This document shows positions 24,601 through 34,909 of a stretch of 64,000 nt of DNA, piece by piece. The position numbers and the translations under genes are program-made. Each line of letters begins with the position of its first letter. The stretch's first letter is position 1. The notes beneath the pieces were generated by a model that did not search any database, was not told where the DNA came from, and saw nothing but the letters and a program-made list of their open reading frames with translations. Origin of the DNA: Methanobacteriota archaeon (lineage in GTDB: Archaea; Thermoplasmatota; Poseidoniia; Poseidoniales; Poseidoniaceae); the NCBI GenBank assembly GCA_004195635.1, contig PSPT01000004.1:1-64000 (forward strand), in the 5' to 3' direction.

Positions 24601-27381
24601 TTACATAGATGCCCTTTGTGCTAATAGGGCAATAAATGCTTTTTTAGTATCATAAAATAACCCAATAAATAAATCTCTTAATAAAGCAATTGTGCCGCTA
24701 TTACCCGATAATCTTGCGCTATTGAGAATCACCAATATTGCACTTGCCTCATGTGCCAACACTCCAATCCAAATTTGGTCATTAATTCCCGAAAGAACTG
24801 TCCAAACTAATATTGCGGTAACACCAACTGAAATAATTATGTTTTGCCGTACAACCGCCCTTGCTCTACGTGCAATAGCGATTAAGCGCGATAATTGTTG
24901 TGGATCTTCGCTTGGAATTAGGACATCAGCGGCATCTAAGTTTACCTGTTCCCCACTTCCTACTGCAACACCTACATCTGATTTGGCTAATGCTGTAGAA
25001 TCATTAAAGCCATCACCGGCCATTAGTACAATGTGGGTATTTGCGCGACCCTCGACCCAAGATGCCTTGGATTCGGGGTCCATTTCACCCCTGCAAGCAG
25101 CCTCTGGGATGCCAATGCTCGGACCGAAGTTTGCAACTGCTGCAGAAGTATCGCCAGATAATAGCTCAATGTTTATTTTCATTGAATATAAGTCCCTTAT
25201 TAGTTGCCCTGCTCCATTGCGAACATCATCGTGAACAAAGGATAATAATGCAAGTGCTTTTCCATCCCTTGCCAAAACAGAAACCCCATATCCCGATATT
25301 TGTGCTTCAAGGTTGGCTTGTTCTATTTCTTCAGGGATTTCTATTCCCTCCTCAAGTAACCAATCCATTCGTCCAATCATTACTTTCTTGCTTGAGAATT
25401 TACCATGAACGCCCGCTTTGGCATCAGTCAGTCCGGTGATTTTACTTGGATTCAAATTTAATTCGTTGGCATGATTGCGGATTACTGCAGCATATGGATG
25501 GTTTGAGCGTAATTCGAGGCCAGAGGCTAAACGTATTATTGATTCCATCTTTTTGCCCTTTGCAATAATTACTTCATTTAATCGTGGGTGTCCACTAGTA
25601 AGCGTACCGGTTTTATCGAGCAAAGCAAGATTTACTCGTGCAGTTCGTTCAAGAACATCGCCTCCACGAACGATCATTCCTTGATGTGCAGCATTTGATA
25701 GCGACGCTGCATGAGGAATTGGAGCTGCAAGTAATAGAGCACAAGGGCAAGCAACTACCCAAAGTAATAGCATTATTTTCCAATTTGAAACATCTCCAGA
25801 AAGGAACCATGCCAATGGTGCACCGATTAAAACAATAGGAATCCAAATAGCAGTAAAAACTTCAACCAGTGATTGCAATCGAGGCGGTTGGTCGCGGAAT
25901 GTATGTACCTGCTCAATTAATCCTGACAGACGTGTATCCTCGCCCACTGCTATTGCAACTATTACAATTGGGCCTCTTTTCAGCACTAAACCAGCCTCAA
26001 CAATATCGCCAGATGTAACACGCACAGGGAGTGATTCACCAGTCAATGGAGCCTTGTCTAGTGAGCCTATGCCTTCAACTATTTTCCCATCCACCGGTAT
26101 TAATTCGCCACTCCTAACCTCAACCTTATCGCCCAATTGAATTAATTCCAAAGGCACTTCTTCAAACCCATCAGATAACTTTTGCGAATGGAGGGGAGTA
26201 GATGGTGTACTAGTGAGGGCTGATGCTTCTGAAAGAGAGGATATGTCAAAACCTTTTGCAATTACACTTGGAGAGGGGGCCTCATTCAGTAACCTAGCCG
26301 TTCGAGGAAGTCTGTCAAGACCACCCTGCATTGCTTTTCGTGCCTTGACCAAAGCATCGCCCTCCATATGCGAGGTTAATGCTTCAAGAACAACCACTAA
26401 CAAAGCCTCAGTCCAAGCCCCAAGCCAACATGCACCTATTACTGCAAGAGAGGTCAAAATTTGAAAACCAAGTTGACGGTTACGAATGCTCGCCCATGCT
26501 TCCATAAACATTATTCTCCCTCCAATGATTACACCAGGGAGTCCAACTATTGCCAATGCCCACGGTGGTGATGAGGTGAGTTCCAATACAAGTGCAATTA
26601 GCATCAATGGTATTGCAATGCCCGCTCCAATGAGTCTTTTTTGGTCGGGGCGAAGTTTGATTGATGTTGATGAATGAAGTTCTATTTCTCTTCCGGTTAA
26701 ATTCTGTAGGGCATCATTCCTTGCTTTGACTACATTGGAGGAAGAATCAATAGGTACTTGAATAATTATTCGCTCATCGGAAGTAATGTCTACATCAAGA
26801 AGTCCCGGTTGATTCTTTAGCATCTTTTCTAATCTGCGCATATCCATTGAAAGACGTTCTCCGAGACGAGTTGCGTTGACACCACCCATCTCTAACCATT
26901 CTATTTCTGGTGCGTGTCCCAAACTAGTCAATATTGAATTTACTTGATATATACTTCCAGCCTCAAAATTGAAATCCAAGGAAACCGTGGCATTAGTGGC
27001 AGAAACCTCACACCCTTCCACCGAAGGAAGGCGAAGCAGTGCTTTAGTTGCTTTCATAGCACAATCGGGACAATCTAATCCGCGCAGACCCCATCCTACC
27101 TTTTCAACACCTGCAATAGACATTTTTGATAATAGATCATCAAATGGAGTCAAGACTTCAACCGGCTCAGTTATTTCCTGTATATTATTTTCATCAGATA
27201 ACATCTCTAACTTGATTCCTGCTTGTTTATTGGCAGTAATAGCGGAAGTGGTGGCAGTGATTGGAGTGGCATTCTTCGCCTCGGATGAAGTAGGGGGGAC
27301 TGCAATTTCATCCTCGAGAAAAAGGAAATCTTCGCCCTCATCACCCTTAGGCATGGTCGATGTGGCGTGGCACCCCGACAT
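24601..27381 (-). CDS. heavy-metal translocating P-type ATPase (P1B)
   Basis: A 926-residue P1B-ATPase that exports or imports a transition metal at the cost of ATP. An N-terminal metal-binding domain has GLDCPDCA (C105, C108), followed by a second, cysteine-free ferredoxin-like domain. The actuator has LTGESLPV, the membrane metal site CPC is at 545-547, and the phosphorylated aspartate D589 lies in DKTGT. The nucleotide domain shows SNHPYAA, and the hinge is GDGFND. The last helices contain HEASA at 877-881. CPC is usual for Cu or Zn/Cd pumps, while a C-terminal HE-motif is usual for the Co/Zn subgroup, so the substrate cannot be assigned. Divergent from the phosphatase gene at 27441. Confidence 0.92.
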   Translation of the reverse strand: MSGCHATSTMPKGDEGEDFLFLEDEIAVPPTSSEAKNATPITATTSAITANKQAGIKLEMLSDENNIQEITEPVEVLTPFDDLLSKMSIAGVEKVGWGLRGLDCPDCAMKATKALLRLPSVEGCEVSATNATVSLDFNFEAGSIYQVNSILTSLGHAPEIEWLEMGGVNATRLGERLSMDMRRLEKMLKNQPGLLDVDITSDERIIIQVPIDSSSNVVKARNDALQNLTGREIELHSSTSIKLRPDQKRLIGAGIAIPLMLIALVLELTSSPPWALAIVGLPGVIIGGRIMFMEAWASIRNRQLGFQILTSLAVIGACWLGAWTEALLVVVLEALTSHMEGDALVKARKAMQGGLDRLPRTARLLNEAPSPSVIAKGFDISSLSEASALTSTPSTPLHSQKLSDGFEEVPLELIQLGDKVEVRSGELIPVDGKIVEGIGSLDKAPLTGESLPVRVTSGDIVEAGLVLKRGPIVIVAIAVGEDTRLSGLIEQVHTFRDQPPRLQSLVEVFTAIWIPIVLIGAPLAWFLSGDVSNWKIMLLLWVVACPCALLLAAPIPHAASLSNAAHQGMIVRGGDVLERTARVNLALLDKTGTLTSGHPRLNEVIIAKGKKMESIIRLASGLELRSNHPYAAVIRNHANELNLNPSKITGLTDAKAGVHGKFSSKKVMIGRMDWLLEEGIEIPEEIEQANLEAQISGYGVSVLARDGKALALLSFVHDDVRNGAGQLIRDLYSMKINIELLSGDTSAAVANFGPSIGIPEAACRGEMDPESKASWVEGRANTHIVLMAGDGFNDSTALAKSDVGVAVGSGEQVNLDAADVLIPSEDPQQLSRLIAIARRARAVVRQNIIISVGVTAILVWTVLSGINDQIWIGVLAHEASAILVILNSARLSGNSGTIALLRDLFIGLFYDTKKAFIALLAQRASM

Positions 27382-27440
27382 GAACTTACGGGCAATAAAA
27401 CAAGTGAAAGGTTCATTGATTATGACATATTAGAACAATT

Positions 27441-28169
27441 ATGGGACTTTTACCAATGGGCTGGATTCCAAAGGCAGTGGCCATTGACATTGATGGCACG
27501 ATTACCGATACGAATAGAGCCCTTCACCCTCATGCGGTTAGTGCACTAAGGATGATAGAAGATTGTGGGGTTCCAGTCATATTCTCAACCGGAAATGTCC
27601 GGCCAGTAACCTATGGCCTTTGGCGACTAATGCAGTTGAGCGGCCCGATGGTTTGTGAAAATGGAGGGGTTGTTTGGGACCCCAATAGCGGCCGAATTGA
27701 GATTAGAGCCAGCGGCACTCAAGCAAAAGAGGCTGCAGAATGGCTGGCACAACATATCCCTGGACTTGATGCTAAAGGAATTGGTTCAAATGCTTGGCGA
27801 GAAAGTGAATGGTGTTTGAAACCGAGTGAAAATTATGAATTAATTTGTGATTTCATAGAAAAAAGTAAATGGGATAATTTGAATGTTGTAAGAACAGGAT
27901 TTGCGATACACCTCATGGAGCCGCACCTCTCAAAGGGTGAGGGGCTTAAAGTGGCTCTTGAATGGCTTGGTATTTCTGCTTCGGATGTATTAGCAATCGG
28001 GGATGCACCTAATGACATTCCTATGTTCAATTTAGTGGGGCACTCCGTCGCCGTTGGAGGAGCATATGGCGTAACTATTGAGAATGCAACAATTTCTTCC
28101 GAGTTGCCTCATTGTGAAACTGTAATTGAGATTGCTAATGAGATAAAAAATAATTGTAAATCTGTTTGA
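27441..28169 (+). CDS. phosphoglycolate phosphatase, archaeal HAD type
   Basis: A HAD hydrolase of about 242 residues of the Cof/archaeal phosphoglycolate phosphatase kind. Motif I AIDIDGTITDTNR, motif II FSTGN and motif IV IGDAPNDIPMF are all present, with a C2-type cap domain between (GPMVCENGGVVWDP). The reaction is dephosphorylation of 2-phosphoglycolate or a similar small phosphoester. ATG 27441 is taken; ATG 27456 is an alternative that begins directly at GWIPKAVAID. It is divergent from the P-type ATPase, with about 60 bases between them that must hold both promoters. A sucrose- or mannosyl-phosphatase activity cannot be excluded. Confidence 0.82.
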   Translation: MGLLPMGWIPKAVAIDIDGTITDTNRALHPHAVSALRMIEDCGVPVIFSTGNVRPVTYGLWRLMQLSGPMVCENGGVVWDPNSGRIEIRASGTQAKEAAEWLAQHIPGLDAKGIGSNAWRESEWCLKPSENYELICDFIEKSKWDNLNVVRTGFAIHLMEPHLSKGEGLKVALEWLGISASDVLAIGDAPNDIPMFNLVGHSVAVGGAYGVTIENATISSELPHCETVIEIANEIKNNCKSV

Positions 28170-28240
28170 AAATCAAGTGAAATAATGTTCTATTAATGCG
28201 GGAATTTAAACTAGGGTAGAAAATCAAACAAATAGAAAAT

Positions 28241-28326
28241 TGGTGCAGGAGACAGGATTCGAACCTGTGAAGCAGTACGCAATGGAACTTGAGTCCATCC
28301 CCTTTGACCGACTCGGGTACTCCTGC
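28241..28326 (-). tRNA. tRNA-Leu (anticodon CAA)
   Basis: Read on the minus strand from 28326: acceptor GCAGGAG pairs with CTCCTGC. The D-arm is TACCCGAGTCGGTC-like. The anticodon stem is ATGGA/TCCAT with loop CTCAAGT (anticodon CAA), followed by a long class II variable arm TGCGTACTGCTTC and a T-arm ACAGG-TTCGAAT-CCTGT. Discriminator A is followed by an encoded CCA (28241-28243), unlike the tRNA-Ile of this window. No intron seen. Confidence 0.95.
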
Positions 28327-28429
28327 AGTAAGCCCTGCGACATGAAAGGTATTGTTGATAGTTGCGCTTGAAAAATGTGTGAAATAAATAATTTATCACA
28401 CAAAAAGAAAGGGAGGGGAAGGCATTGGC

Positions 28430-31400
28430 CTATTCTTCTTGAGAGTAATGCAAGTTTTCATATTCCCTTTCGGATTCAGATGAAATGCCAATATTTGCTG
28501 AGAAGTTTCGACTCCTAATTAAGATAAATACGGCAAGGCTGAGGAAGAGGACAATAATGGACAAAGTTGAGTATAATAATGCAGCATTTTCCCCTTGGAT
28601 TGGATCTGCTTGGATTTCAAAATTAATCAATTGTGAGTCATTATATCCTTCAATAATGATAGTAAATTCATAATCTCCATCCCTCCATGATTCAACTGAT
28701 AATATAAGATATTCACTCTCCAAGGAATTTAGATTTGCTGATATTTCATCCATCACGACCTCTCCTTCAAGAAGTTGAAGTGTGACTTTGCCGTCATAAT
28801 ATCCAAAATTGTGAAGGGTGGCATTTACAGTAAGCATATCCCCCACATGACTTGGATTACTGGCTGATATTTCTATGAGGCGTGGTACAAATTGATAAAT
28901 TAATAACTTAGGCTTTTGCTTACTATTATTACTTCCAGTACCAATCAACTCATTGCCGGCAATATCGGTTGCCGAAATCCAGACAAAAAGGTTATACTCC
29001 TCGCTTAAGTCAATATCATTTGGTAATGAAATATTCAATACAACATCATAATACCAAATTCCATCTGCATGGGTGAGTAAATTACAAATTGCTATTCCCA
29101 TCCCTTCTATTTCTTCATATTCAGCTCCTGTTATTTGCCAATTTATCTTGACATCTGAATTCATCTGCTGAGGTTCATTTATTTGAAATGTAAGAGGGAT
29201 CATTTGCATTTGGTCTGTACGAATACTTTGGAGTGATGCTAGAGGGAGAGATAGGCGTGGGCTCTCATCATCAAGTATCACCTCTCGCTGAATGTGTGAA
29301 ATTTGAAATCCAGAATAATTGATTTCACCTATTACATTCAATTCGGCTTGAGCATTTAGGAAGATTGAACCATTGAATATTATTTGCATCAGTACCGGTT
29401 GGGCATTTGCGTGGTAATAATACTGCATTGATTGGTCAATAATTCCACCATCCACATTTATCATTATTTCCATATCAATATTTATGGGAATATTTGTGCC
29501 CTGATAAACCGGTATTACTGTTAATTCAACTATATCATCATCAGAGATATGCAATACTTCCCCATATACGCCCCCATAAGGCTCTGTAGTATCGATTAGA
29601 GAAATTTCAATTAGTTCAATTTCATTTAAATAATTCCATTCAAGAGGAGTTAAATGACCCGTACCAAGACCTACTTCTTGACCTAAATCAATTACAGATA
29701 AACTAGGAACCCATGTCTGATTTGCTAGTGCCCCACTAGAACTCCAAGGGATTACAAATGAAAACTCCACTTCCCACCTATCATGTTGTCCCGGTTGAGT
29801 GATTGGTTGAAAGGTAACTTCTACTTGTGAAAAACAGTCTTGATCAGCATTGATGCGTTCATCCCAAGGTTGCCAAGATATACTACAATTTGTACCATCA
29901 ATATCACCGGTGAGGTCTAACAAGATTTCATCGAGACTTTGCAAACCGTTTTCCTCTTCAATAATTAGACCAAAAGTGTGCACTTGCCCAGGTAATATCT
30001 TACCATCTCTCAAGTCTAAAGTCAAATCAGTCCAGGAAAGTAAAGTTGGAGTATCAGGCATTACTACTATTGTAGCCAAATCATTACCAAGTCCAAAAGA
30101 ACCTCCAAATCCGTCTGTTTGCCATTCTGTATTTCCTTCAATGGGGATAGGGTTGCCTGCAAGATCAGATCCGGTTATGTACAAACTGATTAGACCAGAT
30201 GAATCATTTTCTCCGAGTGCATCATTAGATACTAATAGAGGGAAATCAACAGTTTGCCGCACTGAAGCCTTGGATAATTGGGCAATGATTGTGCGATACT
30301 CCGATTCCTCTGCGATGCTGTTTTCATTAATATCATCTATTTCTTGCATCCAATAGTGTAATTCAAGGCTATCGTTTGAGCGAACCGATTCTATCACTTC
30401 TATTGATAGAGGCAAGGTCCTGTTTTGATACCAAATATGATTATCAGCAGGTTGTTGCCCACCGGGTGGACTGACCATCAATAATCCAAGTGAAGGGGCT
30501 TCGGAATCCCAGATAACATCAACCCACTCGGTCAATGTTCGGTCAATAGCGCCACCTAATGCTGCATCACCAATCGGAATTACACTTGAGCGTATGCCAA
30601 TTCTTTGGCCAGAACTCAAAATGCTATTATCTGCATTGGGTAGTTCAATCAGCCCAGTCCAATCACCAGTATTTGTAACAGAAAAGGAATAATTATTTTT
30701 CCAATAGGCTGGGTTTTCGGTATAGGTTGTGATGTTAGTTGAAGTATTTGTTATTGGGATATACTCGTCCTCATAATTCTCTAGTTCAACTAAAATATTT
30801 GCATTTGGTGCGCCAATTCCAAGATTAGGTGAACCCGCAAAGCGGACAAAACCTGAAACTTGAATTGAAGAATTTGCCATTACTGGCAAGGGGTAATCGG
30901 GATTCCCTACATCACTTAGGAGTTGGTTTTTCTCTAGCAACAGAACTTGAAATTGAGTTGACTCCATATCGATTTCCATTGCAGGACCGGTTGAGCCTCC
31001 AGCCCTAACTACAGTTGGACCCAATGGGGTATCCGGAGGTTCTGTAGTTTCCGTCATCCACCAAAGGTTATCTTGGTGACCATGTTTCCACTGCGGGATA
31101 AACTCCCAACCTATTTTATAATGGCTTTTTAATGATGCACCAGAAGGGTACTGGATAGTTGTGCCGTTTAGCATTAATAGGTCCGAACCGGCTAATTGTT
31201 CGACCAAAGGCGGTGTATGAGAAGTGTTGATGCTAATAATTATTTCAGCAAGACTTAGGTTTCTTGTTGTGCTAACATAAAGGTTGATGTTTTCAAAAGA
31301 AGAATTCGAAAACATATGTTGATGCTCGGTCCAAATTGTATAAGATTGTCCTGTTGGAAACAAAGTTTCAGGTTGAGAAATAAATTGAGATTTGGCTTGC

Positions 31401-34400
31401 CAATCATATTGCACATTGCCCGATATTCGGAAACCACCACCCTGTCCTGTAATCAGCAGGGGTATTGTAAAATAGCCGGTTGTAGAATTAACAGGAAGTG
31501 TCTGGCGGAGATAATTCAAATATGAATTATTATAGTGAATTGTGGTGAAGTCTTCATACGGAATCAATAATTTTGTTATAGTTACCTGTGCGTTTCCTCC
31601 CTGAGAAATAACTGAAAAGGCATGCCTGTTTGAACTATTTTGAGGATTACTTCCCCCAAGAGATGCATCGCATAAGGGGATATACAATCCATACTTTGAA
31701 CCACTAATAGTTTCTATTTCTGGTCCACCAGAAGATCCATTCACCGGTGCATTACTTTGACTCCAAAAAGAAATGTCTACGTCCATTCCTGCTACTACAT
31801 CAACCACTGCATAACCACAATAATAGATGTTCGCCGGAGGAGTGAAGTTGAATGTATGTAAACTACCATTGGATAATTGTGAAAACAATTGTGATTCGCC
31901 AACTTCTGAATGCACCCCATATATGCCATTATGTTGCCAATCTATGCCTCCATCTGAGGCGAAATCTATTTTGGGATTATTACTATATTCAAGATATTCA
32001 GCCGAAAATTCTGTAGAGTTAATCCAGCCATTATTTAATACCGTTATTGTAATTATTAGTTCCTGAATATTTTTGAATGCCGGATTGCTGTAAGAAATAG
32101 TTCCACCATTATTGGCCATTTGTGAAAGAAATACTGTGCCATCAGATGAAACTACAGAATATACTACTTTTGCGCACTCACAATCAATACGTATCGTTTT
32201 TACTGGACGGTGAAAGGTACTAATTGAGGAAAGTGAACTCAATGATTGGGTAGGAATCAACCGTTTGGCTTGAGAATCCCACTCAAGGCCTGACGAGGTC
32301 CACGAAGAACTGGTTGAAGGAGGGGTGATTAGATATGATAGCGAGCCTACATGAATTGCTGAAATAACAGGGGTGTGCGTTGAATTTGTGCTCAACAAGT
32401 TGATTTGAACCATAATGCTTGGATTCGCATTACTATCAAGAGTCGTTAATACCACAGGTAATAGCAAGTTCTGCCAACCGCCTATTTGAGTGCCATCTGG
32501 TCGAAGAATAGATGCCGAAATACTCGTATTGCTTTCAAGAAGACCGCGCGCAGACAATGTGCCATAACCAAAAATATCTGCTTCAATGACCGGTGAGGTC
32601 CAACTTCCAGAATTTACAAAATGGTCAATCTCTATTCCAACATTGTCTATGTACCACCCTGCTAATTCAATATACTGGTCTGAGAAAAACATAAATTTAA
32701 ATCTCACTTTTTGCCCTGTCCAATCCGCAAGGCTCGCCTCCTTTACTTGCCATGACTGGCCTCCACATCCTCCTTGCGCCCCACTACCATCAAAAATTGA
32801 TAAATTGTACAAAGGTGAGCCCATATTCACTGTTGAAATAGTATCGTAAAAGTTTGTTTCATTTTGCCCGAAAGGTTGCCATGAGTCACCTGAATCTGTT
32901 GAAATGAATATCATTCCTCCATCCCAATTGGACTCAGCGCACATCCAATGATCAAAACGCAGACGCGCGTTTGCCCCCATTGGCACAATAAAGTCGCGAC
33001 TAATTAATGAAGATAGGGTTTCATCAGAATATCGACCATGCATTGTAGTAGCGGCACCCGTTGAGCCATCCATAAATGGGCCTGGGCCCCACCCGCTTTG
33101 GCTTGTTGAATTGTCAATTTCCCATCCTCTCTCCCCTCTTATATGTTCATAAAACCACCCGGAGGGGAGATAATTTATCTCTTCAAAGTCAAAAATTGTT
33201 GTTGAAGGGCCATTATGTCCATATGCAGTAATATGTTGCCATTGATTGAAATAATTACTAAGTGCTCCATTATTGGTAGAATTTGAAGATGTGAAATTGT
33301 CAAGTAATATTGAAGTGATGTTTGCTGTTGTATTTGCTGCTTTTAGAACAACATCATCAATCATTACCCCTTCCCATCCATCGATTTGCCCACCTCCATA
33401 GCCAATTGCATAATCAGTAATTACTCTAAAACGAAACCAAACTGAAGATGAGTTTTGGAATGCAGAAAGCACTGGATATTCTAACTCAAGCCAACCATTA
33501 GAACTATCCATATATGCTTGGCTGTTCAAGATGATTCCATTGCCGGGGATACCAGGGGGCGGGTTTAATGTTAACCAAGTTTGATTATTATAACTGGCCT
33601 CAACTAGTAAATTATCATTGAAGTTTCCTTCGAGATCCCAATCAATAGCAAAGGAAATTGACATCGGATTGTAAAGGCCAAGAGTTGAAGTTTCAAGACT
33701 CAACCACCCATTTGCATCATTTTCGTATGCACCCGCAAGGTTACCGTGGAACCAAGCACCAAGTGGCTCTCCCGTATTTGTAAAAGAAACATTGTCAATA
33801 GACCATCCAGTATCGTTTGAGGTTGAATTAGAAGGTGTCCAAATAACGAATCTAAAGGAAACAAGATTACTGGTGTGTATATTAGGAAGGTTATCCAAAA
33901 GAAAAACATCGTGATTCCAACCAGAATTATCATCGCCAATAAAGGCAGAAAAACCACTTGATGAACCATTTGGAATTGGTGCCGAAGGCGACATAGAATG
34001 GTTGCTGAGGTTACTTGGTTGTAAAAGACGCCAAGGGTTTTGGTCAAATTTGTATTCAACCCACGCCCCACCCTCAGTAAGGTCTAACCAATGATCCATT
34101 CGCAAGTAAAGTTCCCTTTGTACAGAAGGTATTTTTAATTCGGGACTAGTAATCCATGCATGTGTTCCTGCCGGCAGTGGGGCAGAAGAAATTGTACTCA
34201 CTACTAAATTACCTTGAGGTGGAGATAATGGAATTGGCCCATCTCCAAGAGTTGAATTAATTACTGCACTCCCATTACTTGTATTGACTTGTTGGCCCTG
34301 ATAAGAAAGGTCATCTGCAGACCAAATTAATGAATTGGGTCCACCTGATTTCCAATTCGCCATCGTTGGAACTAACATTTCAAAATCATCAATATCACTC

Positions 34401-34762
34401 TCAATATTATCGACTGAAAGAGAAAGAGAATCAGAAAAAATATCTGCTGTAGTTGTGGCTAAACCACCTAAAGAAAAATTGCTAACTGGATCGCCGCTAA
34501 GCCAACCTGTTCCATTTCCGGCTGAACGCGAAATGTCAGTTGATACATTTATCCATGCATCTGTCATCGTGCCATTGGCCGGAAGGAGAAATCCATCGGT
34601 GGTAAGATTTACCTCTCCATGGGGAAATTCGGGCTGGGGTGTTGACTCTCCCTGATATGAAGTGGTAATTACTGCTGAAGATGGAGGGACAAAGGGAGAA
34701 AAAAGTGTGGCAATGAGAAGGAGGGAAAGTATGCCCGCCAACCTCACTTGACTACCTTTCAT
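28430..34762 (-). CDS. giant secreted/cell-surface protein with C-terminal membrane anchor
   Basis: A 2110-residue protein with a signal peptide (ending about PPSSAVITT) and a single C-terminal TM (LYSTLSIIVLFLSLAVFIL) before a short charged tail. The N-terminal half contains repeated jelly-roll-like units marked by WSIDNVSF, GVMIDDVVL and WYIDNVGIE (MAM/laminin-G-like). The C-terminal third has Ig/CARDB-like domains (SNPSHVGDMLTVNATLHNFG). The sequence is rich in Asn, Ser, Thr and aromatic residues, with many NxS/T sites. No protease or hydrolase motif is visible. Adhesion, surface coat or binding of particulate substrates would fit. It is monocistronic and divergent from the GINS gene. Confidence 0.8.
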   Translation of the reverse strand: MKGSQVRLAGILSLLLIATLFSPFVPPSSAVITTSYQGESTPQPEFPHGEVNLTTDGFLLPANGTMTDAWINVSTDISRSAGNGTGWLSGDPVSNFSLGGLATTTADIFSDSLSLSVDNIESDIDDFEMLVPTMANWKSGGPNSLIWSADDLSYQGQQVNTSNGSAVINSTLGDGPIPLSPPQGNLVVSTISSAPLPAGTHAWITSPELKIPSVQRELYLRMDHWLDLTEGGAWVEYKFDQNPWRLLQPSNLSNHSMSPSAPIPNGSSSGFSAFIGDDNSGWNHDVFLLDNLPNIHTSNLVSFRFVIWTPSNSTSNDTGWSIDNVSFTNTGEPLGAWFHGNLAGAYENDANGWLSLETSTLGLYNPMSISFAIDWDLEGNFNDNLLVEASYNNQTWLTLNPPPGIPGNGIILNSQAYMDSSNGWLELEYPVLSAFQNSSSVWFRFRVITDYAIGYGGGQIDGWEGVMIDDVVLKAANTTANITSILLDNFTSSNSTNNGALSNYFNQWQHITAYGHNGPSTTIFDFEEINYLPSGWFYEHIRGERGWEIDNSTSQSGWGPGPFMDGSTGAATTMHGRYSDETLSSLISRDFIVPMGANARLRFDHWMCAESNWDGGMIFISTDSGDSWQPFGQNETNFYDTISTVNMGSPLYNLSIFDGSGAQGGCGGQSWQVKEASLADWTGQKVRFKFMFFSDQYIELAGWYIDNVGIEIDHFVNSGSWTSPVIEADIFGYGTLSARGLLESNTSISASILRPDGTQIGGWQNLLLPVVLTTLDSNANPSIMVQINLLSTNSTHTPVISAIHVGSLSYLITPPSTSSSWTSSGLEWDSQAKRLIPTQSLSSLSSISTFHRPVKTIRIDCECAKVVYSVVSSDGTVFLSQMANNGGTISYSNPAFKNIQELIITITVLNNGWINSTEFSAEYLEYSNNPKIDFASDGGIDWQHNGIYGVHSEVGESQLFSQLSNGSLHTFNFTPPANIYYCGYAVVDVVAGMDVDISFWSQSNAPVNGSSGGPEIETISGSKYGLYIPLCDASLGGSNPQNSSNRHAFSVISQGGNAQVTITKLLIPYEDFTTIHYNNSYLNYLRQTLPVNSTTGYFTIPLLITGQGGGFRISGNVQYDWQAKSQFISQPETLFPTGQSYTIWTEHQHMFSNSSFENINLYVSTTRNLSLAEIIISINTSHTPPLVEQLAGSDLLMLNGTTIQYPSGASLKSHYKIGWEFIPQWKHGHQDNLWWMTETTEPPDTPLGPTVVRAGGSTGPAMEIDMESTQFQVLLLEKNQLLSDVGNPDYPLPVMANSSIQVSGFVRFAGSPNLGIGAPNANILVELENYEDEYIPITNTSTNITTYTENPAYWKNNYSFSVTNTGDWTGLIELPNADNSILSSGQRIGIRSSVIPIGDAALGGAIDRTLTEWVDVIWDSEAPSLGLLMVSPPGGQQPADNHIWYQNRTLPLSIEVIESVRSNDSLELHYWMQEIDDINENSIAEESEYRTIIAQLSKASVRQTVDFPLLVSNDALGENDSSGLISLYITGSDLAGNPIPIEGNTEWQTDGFGGSFGLGNDLATIVVMPDTPTLLSWTDLTLDLRDGKILPGQVHTFGLIIEEENGLQSLDEILLDLTGDIDGTNCSISWQPWDERINADQDCFSQVEVTFQPITQPGQHDRWEVEFSFVIPWSSSGALANQTWVPSLSVIDLGQEVGLGTGHLTPLEWNYLNEIELIEISLIDTTEPYGGVYGEVLHISDDDIVELTVIPVYQGTNIPINIDMEIMINVDGGIIDQSMQYYYHANAQPVLMQIIFNGSIFLNAQAELNVIGEINYSGFQISHIQREVILDDESPRLSLPLASLQSIRTDQMQMIPLTFQINEPQQMNSDVKINWQITGAEYEEIEGMGIAICNLLTHADGIWYYDVVLNISLPNDIDLSEEYNLFVWISATDIAGNELIGTGSNNSKQKPKLLIYQFVPRLIEISASNPSHVGDMLTVNATLHNFGYYDGKVTLQLLEGEVVMDEISANLNSLESEYLILSVESWRDGDYEFTIIIEGYNDSQLINFEIQADPIQGENAALLYSTLSIIVLFLSLAVFILIRSRNFSANIGISSESEREYENLHYSQEE

Positions 34763-34834
34763 GATGTCCGCCCATTCTACGAATAAAGGAGTGAGGTTTC
34801 AACACACCGTTTCCAAGAGTGGCAATAAATTGAA

Positions 34835-34852
34835 GAATAATGCTAATTATTC
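34835..34852. promoter_or_regulatory. inverted repeat in the divergent gap before the GINS gene
   Basis: GAATAAT-GCTA-ATTATTC is a perfect 7-bp inverted repeat between the giant surface protein gene and the GINS gene. It lies 58 bases before the GINS ATG. It may be an operator or overlap a promoter; AT-richness makes chance possible. Confidence 0.3.
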
Positions 34853-34909
34853 ATAGTGTTTGAAGCGCATTGTTCAAGGAGCCTCGTTGGCCGAGGGTAT
34901 CCGAGCGAC

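Noticed and set aside
28211..28399. Minus-strand reading frame across tRNA-Leu
   Set aside because: It lies over the tRNA gene and is an artefact of the structured RNA sequence.
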